64,000 bases of DNA from Acidobacteriota bacterium (lineage in GTDB: Bacteria; Acidobacteriota; Blastocatellia; Pyrinomonadales; Pyrinomonadaceae): NCBI GenBank assembly GCA_003385635.1, contig QQUY01000001.1, positions 2,643,001-2,707,000 on the forward strand. The letters run 5' to 3'. Below the pieces are notes generated by a model. The model was not told the DNA's origin. It was given only the letters and a program-made list of their open reading frames with translations, and ran no database searches. Positions 8,806 through 16,907 of the stretch are shown piece after piece. The position numbers and the translations under genes are program-made. Position 1 is the stretch's first letter. Each line of letters opens with the position of its first letter.

Positions 8806-9297
8806 AAATGCTGGATGGTACTTCACTAGCCCCACAGCATCGGCAAGGTATCCTTTGTCCAGTTCCATAGCCATGAATACCTCGTCGGGCACGTCGTACT
8901 CGCTTCTTATGCCAAACTGCGACGCGGGAACGAATCCGAATCTTGGATAATACTCCGGATGGCCGAGGACGACGATCGCTCCCGCTTCGATTTTCCGGCA
9001 TCTCTCCAGGCCCTCTAAGACGAGCTTCGATCCGATGCCTTGATTCTGAAGACCCGGCAATACTGCCATTGGGCCGAGACCTAGCAAACTTAACTCCGCT
9101 TGGTCGGAATGGTTCACGGGGCTGAAAGCGATGTGACCAACGATCTCGCCTTCGCGTTCGGCGACAAGTGATATGAACGGATCGGCCTGCTCTCTCAAGA
9201 GATCAACAAGATTCGCCTCGGCATCAGCTTCAAATGCCGCGATGTTTACAGCGTGAATGGCGGCTATGTCATTTTCGGTCTCAGGTCTGATCTTCAT
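8794..9297 (-). CDS. GNAT N-acetyltransferase (YhbS-like)
   Basis: 167 aa. N-terminal MKIRPETENDIAAIHAVN and the acetyl-CoA binding loop LGPMAVLPGLQNQGIGSKLV (Q-x-x-G-I/x-G) near residues 73-92 mark the GNAT fold. A later LGHPEYYPRFGFVPA motif is typical of YhbS-type acetyltransferases. The substrate is unknown, probably a small amine or protein N terminus in the cytosol. The last residues Ser-Glu-Ser and the TGA stop are encoded by heptamer repeat units (GTGAATC). Confidence 0.88.
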   Translation of the reverse strand: MKIRPETENDIAAIHAVNIAAFEADAEANLVDLLREQADPFISLVAEREGEIVGHIAFSPVNHSDQAELSLLGLGPMAVLPGLQNQGIGSKLVLEGLERCRKIEAGAIVVLGHPEYYPRFGFVPASQFGIRSEYDVPDEVFMAMELDKGYLADAVGLVKYHPAFSES

Positions 9298-9354
9298 CTG
9301 GTATTACATTCGATTTGCTTTATCGCTTTATGATTAGGCGACCCATCAAGGGTA

Positions 9355-9382
9355 TTTGAACTTTTAACTTGGAACTTTGAAC
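9355..9382. repeat. Short heptamer array, TTTGAAC family
   Basis: Four units TTTGAAC, TTTTAAC, TTGGAAC, TTTGAAC. It opens the 487-bp gene-free gap 9298-9784, which is filled by repeats listed separately: a hairpin element at 9388-9456, a 74-bp tandem repeat and a terminal heptamer array. Confidence 0.7.
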
Positions 9383-9387
9383 TTCGC

Positions 9388-9456
9388 CGGCTCCTACGGA
9401 GCCGCATAAATCTTCAGAATCTCTGGACTATTAACATCAGGCGCCGGCGGCGCGAA
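9388..9456. repeat. Hairpin pair element, copy A
   Basis: A perfect hairpin CGGCTCC-TAC-GGAGCCG at 9388-9404 is followed, after about 30 bp, by AACATCAGGCGCCGGCGGCGC, whose GGCGCC/GGCGC words can also fold. A related copy with the same order lies at 26073-26141 (GCTCC-TAT-GGAGC, then AACATTAGGCGCCGATGGCGC). Confidence 0.6.
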
Positions 9457-9518
9457 ACTAACCAGGTCAACTCACGAAGTTCATTCTGCCGGCGCTAAGC
9501 TTCCTCGTTTTCTTCCGC

Positions 9519-9731
9519 TTTGAACTTTGAACCTTGAACTCTGAGCTGACTAGCGGGCAAGCCCGCCGCTAAACTCCTTCGTTTTCTTCTGCGTTGAACA
9601 TTGAACTTTGAACTTTGAACTGACTAGCGGGCAAGCCCGCCGCTAAACTCCTTCGTTTTCTTCTGCGTTGAACATTGAACGTTTAACCTTGAGCTGACTA
9701 GCGGGCAAGCCCGCCGCTAAACTGTCTTCTT
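9519..9731. repeat. 74-bp tandem repeat, three copies
   Basis: The word TGACTAGCGGGCAAGCCCGC starts at 9547, 9621 and 9695, giving an exact 74-bp period. Each unit combines three or four TTGAACN heptamers, the hairpin GCGGGC-AA-GCCCGC and a TCCTTCGTTTTCTTCTGCG segment. A heptamer array is therefore nested in a higher-order tandem repeat. The same hairpin word recurs at 32825-32840. Confidence 0.88.
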
Positions 9732-9787
9732 CTCACGATTCACGATTCACGATTCACGATTTACGATTTACGATTTACGATTCACTA
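9732..9787. repeat. Heptamer array, ATTCACG family, 8 units
   Basis: Units TCTCACG, ATTCACG three times, ATTTACG three times, then ATTCACT. It runs directly into the TAG stop of the MBL-fold gene (plus strand CTA at 9785-9787). Confidence 0.85.
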
Positions 9788-11269
9788 CCGTCGGCAGACC
9801 GCGCTCGCAGTCCACTTATCCATCAGTTCGACCGTCGTGACCACCTGACTGTGCGAGTTGAAGATTCGCGTCTCTTGCGGAAGATTCTTGACCGCCCAGT
9901 TGGCAAACCAGCACTCTGACTTTGATCGGTCCTCGGGCGGTGATGGCGAATCAGAGCCCGGAACATGAATATCCGAAACAAAAAGGATCTTCTGTTTCGG
10001 GAGAAAGACTCCGAGCATCGCATTCACGTGGGGGTTCGGACCTAAAGTCAGCGCTTCGACCGGCCTGTACTGATCCGAAATCGTGAAGCGCCCGTCTACC
10101 GGAGTTATTGTGGCTTTCCTGCCTGCCATCGAGAGGCGGTCAACCGGCATTTCCTTTCTGTTAAGTGATATTTGAAGAAAGTTCGATGACCCCTTTGGCG
10201 CATAAATCTCAGCCCCCGAGGCTGCAAACGCCCTAGCGCCTCCGGCGTGATCGTCGTGTGCGTGCGTAAGGACGACTGAGCGAACACTGGTTCCGGGAAA
10301 ATGTCCGCCAAGAAAATCGATAAAAGCCTCTGACAGCCCGCTGATACCCATTCCCGGTACAAGGTCCGAAGCTGGAAGCTGATTCATCTCGACCCATCCG
10401 GCCGGAGCGTCCGCAACCACGAGCCCCTTCGCGGTTTCCACAACCAGATGATGAAATCCCGTGCGTACATTTCGAATGATATGCACGCCTGTTTCGACCG
10501 TATCCACGCGCATCGCGATACGGGACGGCCAGGCCTTTCCGGGGATCGAGATCGGTTCAGGTTCATCCTCGGCGGGTTCAAACACCTTCGTGACCTCTTC
10601 AGCAGAAAGCACGCGGCGGGTACTACTCGCCCTAAATATAACAGTTCCATCGACGGTCAATACCGCCTTCTCACCGTGGTCTTCACCCTCTGATTTCCAT
10701 TCCCAAACCGCCCTGACACGTCCTCGGAGCGGAAGATCTACGTCTGTATAGAATGAAGACGCACGGGAATCGACAATGCTTACGGTCGACACGAACAGGC
10801 TCCCCGGAAAACGAACATCGATCATGCCATTACCGGACCTGGATACGACCCAGCCGGGATTCGCTTGTACATCCTCAGCAAGTCTCCTGGGGTCCAGCCG
10901 CTTGATCATTTGGGATTCGGCGCCGATGATGGCGCCCTCGAACAGTAGGTCCGGCTGTGGGCCCTCATTCACGATCTGCACCGTGTTTGGCGGAAGATAA
11001 AGGACCGTGAAATGAGATTCAGAATCGGGGTTTGAATAAGCTTTGCCCGAATACCTCACGTTCGGGGAATCCTTCGAGCTGATCACGCACCATTCGGCCG
11101 GATAGAACTCTCCGGCCTCGGGCTTCAGCCCCTGGTACCGCCAACCGAGATCGAACTCGCCTTTCAGGCAGAACTCTTCCCAAACCGGGTCTTCTTTTGC
11201 ATTTTGCGCACCGAGAAGCGAAACAGCGAAGACGAGAGAAAAGACAACGAATATAACTCGTTGAAACAT
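9785..11269 (-). CDS. MBL-fold metallohydrolase, exported
   Basis: 494 aa with a signal peptide at residues 1-20. The first 250 residues are a beta-rich domain of unknown fold. The metallo-beta-lactamase fold domain follows with the zinc motif HAHDDH at 336-341, then FVSDIHVPGSD and NSHSQVVTT as later metal ligands. Such enzymes hydrolyse esters, lactams or phosphodiesters, and the substrate cannot be read from sequence. The periplasmic location suggests degradation of an external compound. It has no operon partner. The gene ends flush with a heptamer array. Confidence 0.85.
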   Translation of the reverse strand: MFQRVIFVVFSLVFAVSLLGAQNAKEDPVWEEFCLKGEFDLGWRYQGLKPEAGEFYPAEWCVISSKDSPNVRYSGKAYSNPDSESHFTVLYLPPNTVQIVNEGPQPDLLFEGAIIGAESQMIKRLDPRRLAEDVQANPGWVVSRSGNGMIDVRFPGSLFVSTVSIVDSRASSFYTDVDLPLRGRVRAVWEWKSEGEDHGEKAVLTVDGTVIFRASSTRRVLSAEEVTKVFEPAEDEPEPISIPGKAWPSRIAMRVDTVETGVHIIRNVRTGFHHLVVETAKGLVVADAPAGWVEMNQLPASDLVPGMGISGLSEAFIDFLGGHFPGTSVRSVVLTHAHDDHAGGARAFAASGAEIYAPKGSSNFLQISLNRKEMPVDRLSMAGRKATITPVDGRFTISDQYRPVEALTLGPNPHVNAMLGVFLPKQKILFVSDIHVPGSDSPSPPEDRSKSECWFANWAVKNLPQETRIFNSHSQVVTTVELMDKWTASAVCRR

Positions 11270-11344
11270 AATCGGTAGGACCGAAGAATCGGTATCTCGA
11301 CCTATCTAGACCACCTGCTCGAGATCCCGAAACTCAGCTTACAA

Positions 11345-11411
11345 ACAAAACTCATTCGAATTATCCGACCTCGCCGACCCAGGAAACTCAGCGAACACGG
11401 TCAACTCATCA
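11345..11411. repeat. Degenerate nonamer array near EncFtn stop
   Basis: Words GCCGACCCAG, GAAACTCAGC, GAACACGGT, CAACTCATC repeat with period 9 and match the NAACTCANN family. They end next to the double stop (TGA TGA) of the EncFtn gene. Confidence 0.6.
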
Positions 11412-11702
11412 TCAATGCGCGATCTCTTCGTCGGTGAACAGGTATTCCCTCAGCTGTTCATCGAACTTCTTGTTGTGTCGCCGTATCCATTCGAGCGTCA
11501 TTGCCGCATGCTCAATTTCCTCATCGCGGTTGTGCTCGAGAATCTTTCGCAGATCATCGTCCTTACAAGCGTCGACGCGCTGCTGGTACCAGTCGACCGC
11601 CTCAAGTTCTTCCATCAGCGACACGACTGCCCGGTGCATCTCTCTCGTTTCATCCGAAAGCTCTTCTACCGGTTCATGATATCCGTCACTTGCACTTGCC
11701 AT
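11412..11702 (-). CDS. Encapsulated-ferritin-type (EncFtn) ferroxidase
   Basis: 96 aa. EncFtn proteins are two-helix ferritin-like units that form an annular decamer with a di-iron site at subunit interfaces and store iron inside encapsulin shells. The sequence keeps E31, E32, E34, W38, Y39, E62 and H65, the same numbering as the iron-site residues of the Rhodospirillum rubrum protein, plus HNRDEEIEHAAM at 57-68. The chain stops soon after YLFTDEEIAH and lacks the C-terminal tail that normally targets cargo to encapsulin. No encapsulin gene is in the window. It may work free in the cytosol or use a shell encoded elsewhere. Confidence 0.9.
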   Translation of the reverse strand: MASASDGYHEPVEELSDETREMHRAVVSLMEELEAVDWYQQRVDACKDDDLRKILEHNRDEEIEHAAMTLEWIRRHNKKFDEQLREYLFTDEEIAH

Positions 11703-11779
11703 ATCTTCCTCCCATATACGTTTATTTATCAGCAGCCGGGAGATGACCGATCATCCAGATTGTCATTTGATAGTCATCA

Positions 11780-11869
11780 CAACTCAGTCAAGCCGACAAT
11801 CTCAGTAAACTACCGAAATTTAGCCGACTCGCCAAACTCAGTTAACGCGCCGAACTCGGTTAACTCTCT
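11780..11869. repeat. Nonamer array, NAACTCAGT family, 10 units
   Basis: Ten period-9 units, among them CAACTCAGT, AATCTCAGT, CGACTCGCC, AAACTCAGT, GAACTCGGT, TAACTCTCT. The stop codon of the next gene (TTA at 11860-11862) lies across the last two units. With 11703-11779 it makes up the whole gap. Confidence 0.82.
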
Positions 11870-12417
11870 TCTACTTCGATGACCACCTTCTCGGCCTGAG
11901 ACTTGATCACGTGAAGGATCTCTTTGCGTGTAAGACCGCTGAGTGACGAGACAAAGAACCAGTAGATGCCAAAGTTCCGGCTGCTTTCCTCGTCCGTGCA
12001 GGCAACACGCGTTTCAGTAGCGAGCTGACATTCGCCTGTGCCCGTGCTCTTGAGCGCAAAGTTCCAGGCGATCTTGGCAAAACCGGGTTTGTCGAAATCT
12101 TTGAATTCATCTGCCGAGAAATCGACAAGGCAGCCGTCCGGCGTCCACGGCTTCCCGATCAGCCCCAGCAGCAGTTCCTTGTTCTTCTTTTCTCCGAGTA
12201 TCACGAATCCCATCTTCAAAAGCGCGTCAAGATCGAAGTGGTCTTCACTTCCGCAAGCGGACTTGATACCTCGAAGCTGAAAAAGAAACATCGAGACGCT
12301 CGCCGCAGAAATGTCCATTTTTCTAACGAACGGATAGACCTTTGAACGGACATCGTTGATAGTGACAGCGTACTTGTTTGAGACGTCGTAGGTAGGCAGG
12401 AACTCGTCGATCAGCAT
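11860..12417 (-). CDS. Conserved hypothetical protein, SRPBCC-like
   Basis: 185 aa, soluble. The pattern MLIDEFLPTYDVSNKYAVTI at the start, GFVILGEKKNKELLLGLIG, PGFAKIAWNFAL and a conserved TETRV followed by YWFFVSSLSGLTRKEIL resembles a family of helix-grip proteins of unknown ligand. The ATG at 12417 is preferred because AAGGAG sits six bases upstream; an extension to 12462 lacks such a site. It lies upstream of the EncFtn gene but is separated from it by a nonamer array. The last codons (EES and stop) run into that array. Confidence 0.68.
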   Translation of the reverse strand: MLIDEFLPTYDVSNKYAVTINDVRSKVYPFVRKMDISAASVSMFLFQLRGIKSACGSEDHFDLDALLKMGFVILGEKKNKELLLGLIGKPWTPDGCLVDFSADEFKDFDKPGFAKIAWNFALKSTGTGECQLATETRVACTDEESSRNFGIYWFFVSSLSGLTRKEILHVIKSQAEKVVIEVEES

Positions 12418-12493
12418 CGTGCACTCCTTATTGCTCGGACTTGAACTGAAAATACAACACAAATACGGATACGGAGCGGCGGATGTTCACGCA

Positions 12494-12634
12494 TCGCCAG
12501 CGACAGTCTCGTTCGGAACCCGAAGCGCCAGCGACCGGCTCATTCGGAACCCGGAGCGCCAGCGACGGGCTCATTCGGAACCCGGAGCGCCAGCGACCGG
12601 CTCATTCGGAACCCGGAGCGCCAGCGACGGGCAT
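12494..12634. repeat. 31-bp tandem repeat, four to five copies
   Basis: TTCGGAAC recurs at 12512, 12543, 12574 and 12605, an exact 31-bp period. Each unit reads roughly TTCGGAACCCGGAGCGCCAG followed by CGACGGGCTCA. Diverged single copies occur at 12841-12900, 30626-30660 (33 bp identical to the last unit) and, more weakly, at 18428 and 60664. The whole gap 12418-13085 (668 bp) has no convincing gene; ORFs across it are repeat translations. It also holds an AACCACAAAGG-type element at 12790-12830. Confidence 0.9.
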
Positions 12635-13059
12635 AACAGAATTCTTCAATCTACGAAACAGGCAATCTACTTCAGCTCCTCGTGCACAGCAGCGGAACGG
12701 AAAGGCCGTTCGAGTTTCGAGGGGGCCGCGCTTGCGGCGACACAACTCACAGCAGGCAGCGCGGCCGATTCGCTTATCGAAAGGAGCTTCAACCACAAAG
12801 GTAACAAAGGTCTTCGCAAAGAACACTAAGGAGGCTTGTATTGGGAACCCGGATCGCCCGCGACGGGCTCATTCGGAACCCGGAGCGCCAGCGACGGGCA
12901 AAAACGGAATTCGCGCTTCGCACGAATTTCAAATTCCAGATTCTAAAATTTCAAACTTACGAGAAGTGATCTATCCTTCGACTGACTCCTGACCTTTAAT
13001 TTGAACTCGCGCACTCCGGGCAGACTCACGGCTAAAGACATATCCGCTACGAGGACCGG

Positions 13060-13104
13060 AAACTCAGTCAACTCAGCGGACTCCGTCAACTCGGCGAGCT
13101 ATTC
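13060..13104. repeat. Nonamer array, NAACTCAGN family, 5 units
   Basis: Units AAACTCAGT, CAACTCAGC, GGACTCCGT, CAACTCGGC, GAGCTATTC. The stop codon of the GNAT gene (TCA at 13086-13088) bridges the third and fourth units, so the last residues (SSPS) are repeat-encoded. Confidence 0.82.
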
Positions 13105-13601
13105 TTCCCCAGCCACTTGTACATCACGTGAGCGTCGACATATCCCTTCTCCGGGTGATCGAAAGCCTTGGGAATAGTTCCGACAACTTCGAATCCGTGT
13201 TTCTCCCATAGGCGGACCGCGCCTTCGTTGGTCGAGACCACAAAGTTATACTGCATCGCCTTGAAGCCTTCTTCGATCGCGGTTACCTGCGAATGGACGC
13301 ACATCTCTGAAGCGACGCCTTTACCTCTTGCCGCTACCGAAGTCACATATCCGCAATTACATACGTGCGATCCGCCTCCTTCCTGATTCGCCTTCAGAAA
13401 ATAGGTGCCGAGGATTTTTCCGTTTTCGTCTTCGGCTACGAATGTCCGAAGCGGCTCCGTGATCCATCTTTCAAATGCATCCGAAGAGTTCATCTCACTC
13501 GGATAGGTGTAAGTATCGCCGGCCTTGAATACAGGTTCAAGGATGTGCCAGACCTTCGGCCAGTCCTCCATTTTGAAACGACGTATGTTCAGTGAGTCCA
13601 T
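13086..13601 (-). CDS. GNAT N-acetyltransferase
   Basis: 171 aa. It starts MDSLNIRRFKMEDWPKVWHI and carries the acetyl-CoA loop VAARGKGVASEMC (R/K-G-x-G-x-A/G) near residue 100, then NFVVSTNEGAVRLWEKHGFEVVGT, a typical GNAT C-terminal strand-helix with Asn and Trp-Glu-Lys. Substrate unknown. The ATG at 13601 is preferred; the frame extends to 13670 but would overlap the preceding thioesterase gene with an atypical leader. The stop codon lies in a nonamer array. Confidence 0.85.
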   Translation of the reverse strand: MDSLNIRRFKMEDWPKVWHILEPVFKAGDTYTYPSEMNSSDAFERWITEPLRTFVAEDENGKILGTYFLKANQEGGGSHVCNCGYVTSVAARGKGVASEMCVHSQVTAIEEGFKAMQYNFVVSTNEGAVRLWEKHGFEVVGTIPKAFDHPEKGYVDAHVMYKWLGKNSSPS

Positions 13602-13638
13602 ATTTTGCGAGTCCCATTCTTGACGGATAGGTAATCGA

Positions 13639-14097
13639 TCACCGACCAAGGCTCGACGGAAGCTCCTCAAAATCGTCGGTCTTTGGGAGCGATAGCAGGG
13701 CTTTGAGCAGACCCGGAGGAGGGGCTGTAAGCTTGCGGCGGTTCAGATCAAGCCAGCCGACGACGCTCGTCACGCGTGCGGCGTGCGTACCGTCCTCCTT
13801 GTACATTTCGTTTCTGACACGGAAGCGGCTCCCGTCGCTCGCCATTCCGGCGACTTCCAAAGTCACGACAACTGGATCCATCATCTTGAACTCGCGGAAA
13901 TAACGGAGTTCGTCTGTCATCACAACCGGACCGACCGCGATCTCCAGGAGTTTCTCCGCTGGAAACCCATTGAGGGTAAAGAACTGCATTCGGCAATCGA
14001 CCGCCTTTACGAGATATGCAGCGTTGAACATATGCCCGTTCAGGTCGACATCGCCCCAGCTGACGTAGGCAGTTGTCTCAAAAGGTTCCTTTCTCAA
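13639..14097 (-). CDS. Acyl-CoA thioesterase, 4HBT hotdog fold
   Basis: About 152 aa. The segment TAYVSWGDVDLNGHMFNAAYL is the 4-hydroxybenzoyl-CoA thioesterase signature with the catalytic Asp (WGDVDLNGH). Beta strands such as DPVVVTLEVAGM and RFRVRNEMYKEDG complete the hotdog fold. It likely hydrolyses a fatty or aromatic acyl-CoA in the cytosol. A TTG at 14097 preceded by GGGAG six bases upstream is taken as start; the frame can be extended to a TTG at 14142. The gene follows the methyltransferase group and precedes the GNAT gene by 37 bp. Confidence 0.82.
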   Translation of the reverse strand: MRKEPFETTAYVSWGDVDLNGHMFNAAYLVKAVDCRMQFFTLNGFPAEKLLEIAVGPVVMTDELRYFREFKMMDPVVVTLEVAGMASDGSRFRVRNEMYKEDGTHAARVTSVVGWLDLNRRKLTAPPPGLLKALLSLPKTDDFEELPSSLGR

Positions 14098-14190
14098 TCC
14101 ATCTCCCGCCTTACAATCTCTCGGAATCGCAGTCCCGATCAACGTAAGTATTCCCTTGATCTCCCGATTTTACGGCCCCACTTTCAGGAA

Positions 14191-15141
14191 TCAATGTACG
14201 AAGCCTCGCGCTTCAGAATCCGAGGACCGGGTCTCGTACACCATGTCAGTAATTTCTTTTCCACTCATCCCACGAACCGCTGACTCACGAACTGCCCTTT
14301 GTAGTTTTTGAAGGGGCCTTATCGCTCCGCCGCCGGCCGTTACATATTCCAACCAGCCCTTTTCTCTCAATCGCCGCTTTACCTGTTCCACGCTCTCGGC
14401 AGCCGGAATCTGGAATTCCACCGATTCCGGCCTCGGCTTGAACACGGCCCGGAGATTCACTGTTGTGTCGATGTTTGCAATCGAGAAGAACTGACTCGCG
14501 CAGGCCTTCAGCGTATCCGCCGTGAAATAATACACGTGGGCACCGAAGAAAATGTTATGGGGCGAGGCGTCTTTTGCTTCCAGCCACGGAACCTCGACGA
14601 TCAGTACACCTTTACGCGACAGAAGATCGTGGAGCTTTTCAAATGCGCGGACCGGATCCGGCAAATGTTCCAGAACGTGAAACGCCGTGACTACGTCGTA
14701 TTCGCCACGCGCTGCATCGAGAAATCCGCAAGAGTATTCGCATTCGTATTCGCTGGATGAATATTCAACATACCCACGGTTGGGTTCGATCCCCTTCGCC
14801 TCAAACCCGCTTCTGTTTGCAAGATAGACAAACTCGCCGCTACCGGAACCGATGTCCAGAAGCCGGCCTGCTTCGACACCAGCGCCTGCAAGAAAATCTA
14901 GACGATCAACTGCCGCATTGGCGGAACGAAAGATGTGCTTCGGCTTCGGAACCAAAGTGCCTTTGTAGTCTTCTCGGTAAGAATGGGAGTAATAAAATGA
15001 AAGATCGAGTTCGGTCGGGATATTGGTCTGTTGGACAAGTCCGCACCGTACGCACATTCCTACCAAGAGATCGCCTCCGCTCTTCGCGTCCCGTTCCGAG
15101 ACGATCTCAAATTCAGAATTGCCACAAAGCGAGCATGTCAT
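14191..15141 (-). CDS. Class I SAM-dependent methyltransferase with zinc-ribbon start
   Basis: 316 aa. The N terminus MTCSLCGN with a later CVRC forms a Cys4 zinc-binding knob, common in methyltransferases acting on nucleotide-sugars or polysaccharides. The SAM site is GRLLDIGSGSGEFV near residues 92-105, followed by KGIEPN and VVTAFHVLEHLPDP. The C-terminal 100 residues are a separate helical segment. The target is unknown, perhaps a cell-surface glycan. The ATG at 15141 is chosen; a TTG at 15198 overlapping the upstream stop (TTGA) would add 19 residues. It forms a pair with the next methyltransferase. Confidence 0.82.
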   Translation of the reverse strand: MTCSLCGNSEFEIVSERDAKSGGDLLVGMCVRCGLVQQTNIPTELDLSFYYSHSYREDYKGTLVPKPKHIFRSANAAVDRLDFLAGAGVEAGRLLDIGSGSGEFVYLANRSGFEAKGIEPNRGYVEYSSSEYECEYSCGFLDAARGEYDVVTAFHVLEHLPDPVRAFEKLHDLLSRKGVLIVEVPWLEAKDASPHNIFFGAHVYYFTADTLKACASQFFSIANIDTTVNLRAVFKPRPESVEFQIPAAESVEQVKRRLREKGWLEYVTAGGGAIRPLQKLQRAVRESAVRGMSGKEITDMVYETRSSDSEARGFVH

Positions 15142-15194
15142 AGCGAAGAAAGTAAGTTTGCCAATACTCCTTTGAATCCTGGCAGTAGACAGGA

Positions 15195-15929
15195 TCAAGG
15201 GGTCTCGGCCGTAACTATTCTGTATCCTGCGTCAATCGAAACCAACGCCGTGATGTCTCTGTTTGATCGCTCCCATTCTTCCGATTCGATATTCTCCCTG
15301 AGCGAATCGATCCGAGAATCAACGTCGGAAATCAGTGAAAAAGCGGAAATGCCTGCCCTGACCTCACTATCAAGATAGCGTTCAGGCCTTTTCCAATATG
15401 AAGCAAGAAACCCGTCTCGGCAATCGGCAGGAATCCGGAGCTTTGTTATATCGATCTCTCCCAAGACCTCTCCCAGAAGTTCCATCGAACAGAATATCTC
15501 GATGTCACGCTCAATTATCTCGGGGAAGTAGTCCCTTGTCAGCCAGAAACCGTCAGATGCCGGGTCCCACGTAACCAACACTATCCGCTTTCGCGCGACT
15601 CTTTGGCATTCTTGCAAACCAAGCCGCTGATCCTTCCAGTGGTGGATGGTCAACACTGCCATCACCGCGTCAAACGCATCGTCATCGAATGGTAGAGCTT
15701 CCGCGTAGGCTCTGACGACATTCGAATTGTCAGTTCGCTGGCCGATCATCTCGCGGGATGGCTCGACGGCGACGACCTCAACGTCGTTCGGCTCATAGGA
15801 ACCCGTCCCCGCACCGACATTCAGCACCGATCTCGCGTCACCGAGGCGCTTTCTTATCTCTGCGGCGATCGTCGGATCAGAAACACGACGCTTCGCATAT
15901 CCGTGGCCGATTCTGTCGTAGAGATCCAT
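15195..15929 (-). CDS. Class I SAM-dependent methyltransferase (UbiE/COQ5-like)
   Basis: 244 aa. The start MDLYDRIGHGYAKRRVSDPTI is typical of small-molecule methyltransferases. Motif I is SVLNVGAGTGSYEP near residue 33, motif II VEVVAVEPSREMI, and motif IV AYAEALPFDDDAFDAVMAVLTIHHW. The C-terminal half is a cap domain with many acidic residues. The substrate is unknown. It sits immediately upstream of the zinc-ribbon methyltransferase and probably shares its transcript. Confidence 0.85.
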   Translation of the reverse strand: MDLYDRIGHGYAKRRVSDPTIAAEIRKRLGDARSVLNVGAGTGSYEPNDVEVVAVEPSREMIGQRTDNSNVVRAYAEALPFDDDAFDAVMAVLTIHHWKDQRLGLQECQRVARKRIVLVTWDPASDGFWLTRDYFPEIIERDIEIFCSMELLGEVLGEIDITKLRIPADCRDGFLASYWKRPERYLDSEVRAGISAFSLISDVDSRIDSLRENIESEEWERSNRDITALVSIDAGYRIVTAETP

Positions 15930-15954
15930 CGTCGCAAACTACTAGGATTTTCGC

Positions 15955-16080
15955 TCTGTTGCGCCCTTTGCGAAGATCTTCGCGTACTTCGCGGTTGAAA
16001 CTTTCCGTTTACACTGAGTCGCCGAAAGAGAAGTTTTTACCGCCAAGTTCGCATAGGTTCTCGCGAAGGTCACTTAGGCT
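15955..16080. repeat. AACCGC-type inverted element
   Basis: The arm CTTTGCGAAGATCTTCGCG followed by TACTTCGCGGTT is mirrored about 40 bp later by ACCGCCAAGTTCGC then ATAGGTTCTCGCGAAGG. Related inverted words occur near 8576, 12790, 25300, 25810-26040, 33795-33884 and 36418. It fills the gap between two methyltransferase genes. Confidence 0.6.
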
Positions 16081-16082
16081 TT

Positions 16083-16853
16083 TTATGTCCGGATGATGAA
16101 GTGCCCGTGCTCGATCGCGACCCGAATCTTATCGCCGTCCTCGTATCCCCGGAAGCACTTGAGCATCACCTCGATCGGGACCCGCTGGAAGTATTCACCC
16201 ATCAAGAAACGGCAGATCTTCAACTTGTTCGCCTGATCATCGGGAAATCTCAATTCGTACTTAATCTGCTCTGAACGGTAGAACGCGTTCGTTTCATCAA
16301 GAAATTTCCTTAGGTCGTCGCCCTTGAAATACGGTACGGCGATTCCGAGTTCTGCAAAGCATCTCTCCCAGATCTTGACAAGGAAGTTCTCCGATCCTGC
16401 CATCGAGATCAGCAGAACTCCTTTCGGAGCGAGCATCTTTGTAAGCTTGTTCACGGTATGAGAGAGGCGCGGAACGTAGTAAAGCGAGTGGTTCGCGACA
16501 ATCACATCAAAGTGCGGCTTTTTCAGGTACGAGATATCGTGTACAAGTTCGGGGGCTTCCAAAGTAAATCCTGTGAGCCTTGAAGGGATCTGTTTTCGGT
16601 ATTCGTCGACCGGCTCAACTAAAGAAAGTCCGAGATGATCGGGAGAAATTGCGGCCTTCTGGAGTAGCTTCTTCGTGAATCTTCCGTCCCCACAGCCGAG
16701 ATCCAGAAGCCTTATCTTCCTGCCGCTTGCCGCGAACGGTTGCAGATGTGAGGCGAAGGCCTCCGAGTCCTTTTCCGCTTCGGTTGAATGGAGTTCGAAG
16801 AACTCGTAATCCGTGCGAATAGGCTCGAAGTCTTTGATCGTGGCCGCAGTCAT
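16083..16853 (-). CDS. Class I SAM-dependent methyltransferase
   Basis: 256 aa. Motif I is IRLLDLGCGDGRFTKKLL near residue 48, followed by LSLVEPVDEYR (acidic end of strand 2) and FDVIVANHSLYYVPRLSHTV. The fold is the common Rossmann-type methyltransferase. C-terminal residues include a LMGEYFQRVPIEVMLKCF segment that may bind the substrate. There is no clue to the target. It is the third methyltransferase in a row; the three are not close copies of each other, so the run looks like chance or loose functional grouping. Confidence 0.82.
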   Translation of the reverse strand: MTAATIKDFEPIRTDYEFFELHSTEAEKDSEAFASHLQPFAASGRKIRLLDLGCGDGRFTKKLLQKAAISPDHLGLSLVEPVDEYRKQIPSRLTGFTLEAPELVHDISYLKKPHFDVIVANHSLYYVPRLSHTVNKLTKMLAPKGVLLISMAGSENFLVKIWERCFAELGIAVPYFKGDDLRKFLDETNAFYRSEQIKYELRFPDDQANKLKICRFLMGEYFQRVPIEVMLKCFRGYEDGDKIRVAIEHGHFIIRT

Positions 16854-16907
16854 TGCAAGAACTATATCCGCAGCCGGCTGATTTGTCTTTCTGAAAAATG
16901 AAAGGGT

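Noticed and set aside
12419..12992. ORFs in the 31-bp repeat region
   Set aside because: Period 31 translates to a repeated pattern with no protein-like features; several frames are open at once.
14191..16853. Methyltransferase trio as a biosynthetic cluster
   Set aside because: The three are distinct families without any biosynthetic partner genes; more likely chance neighbours.
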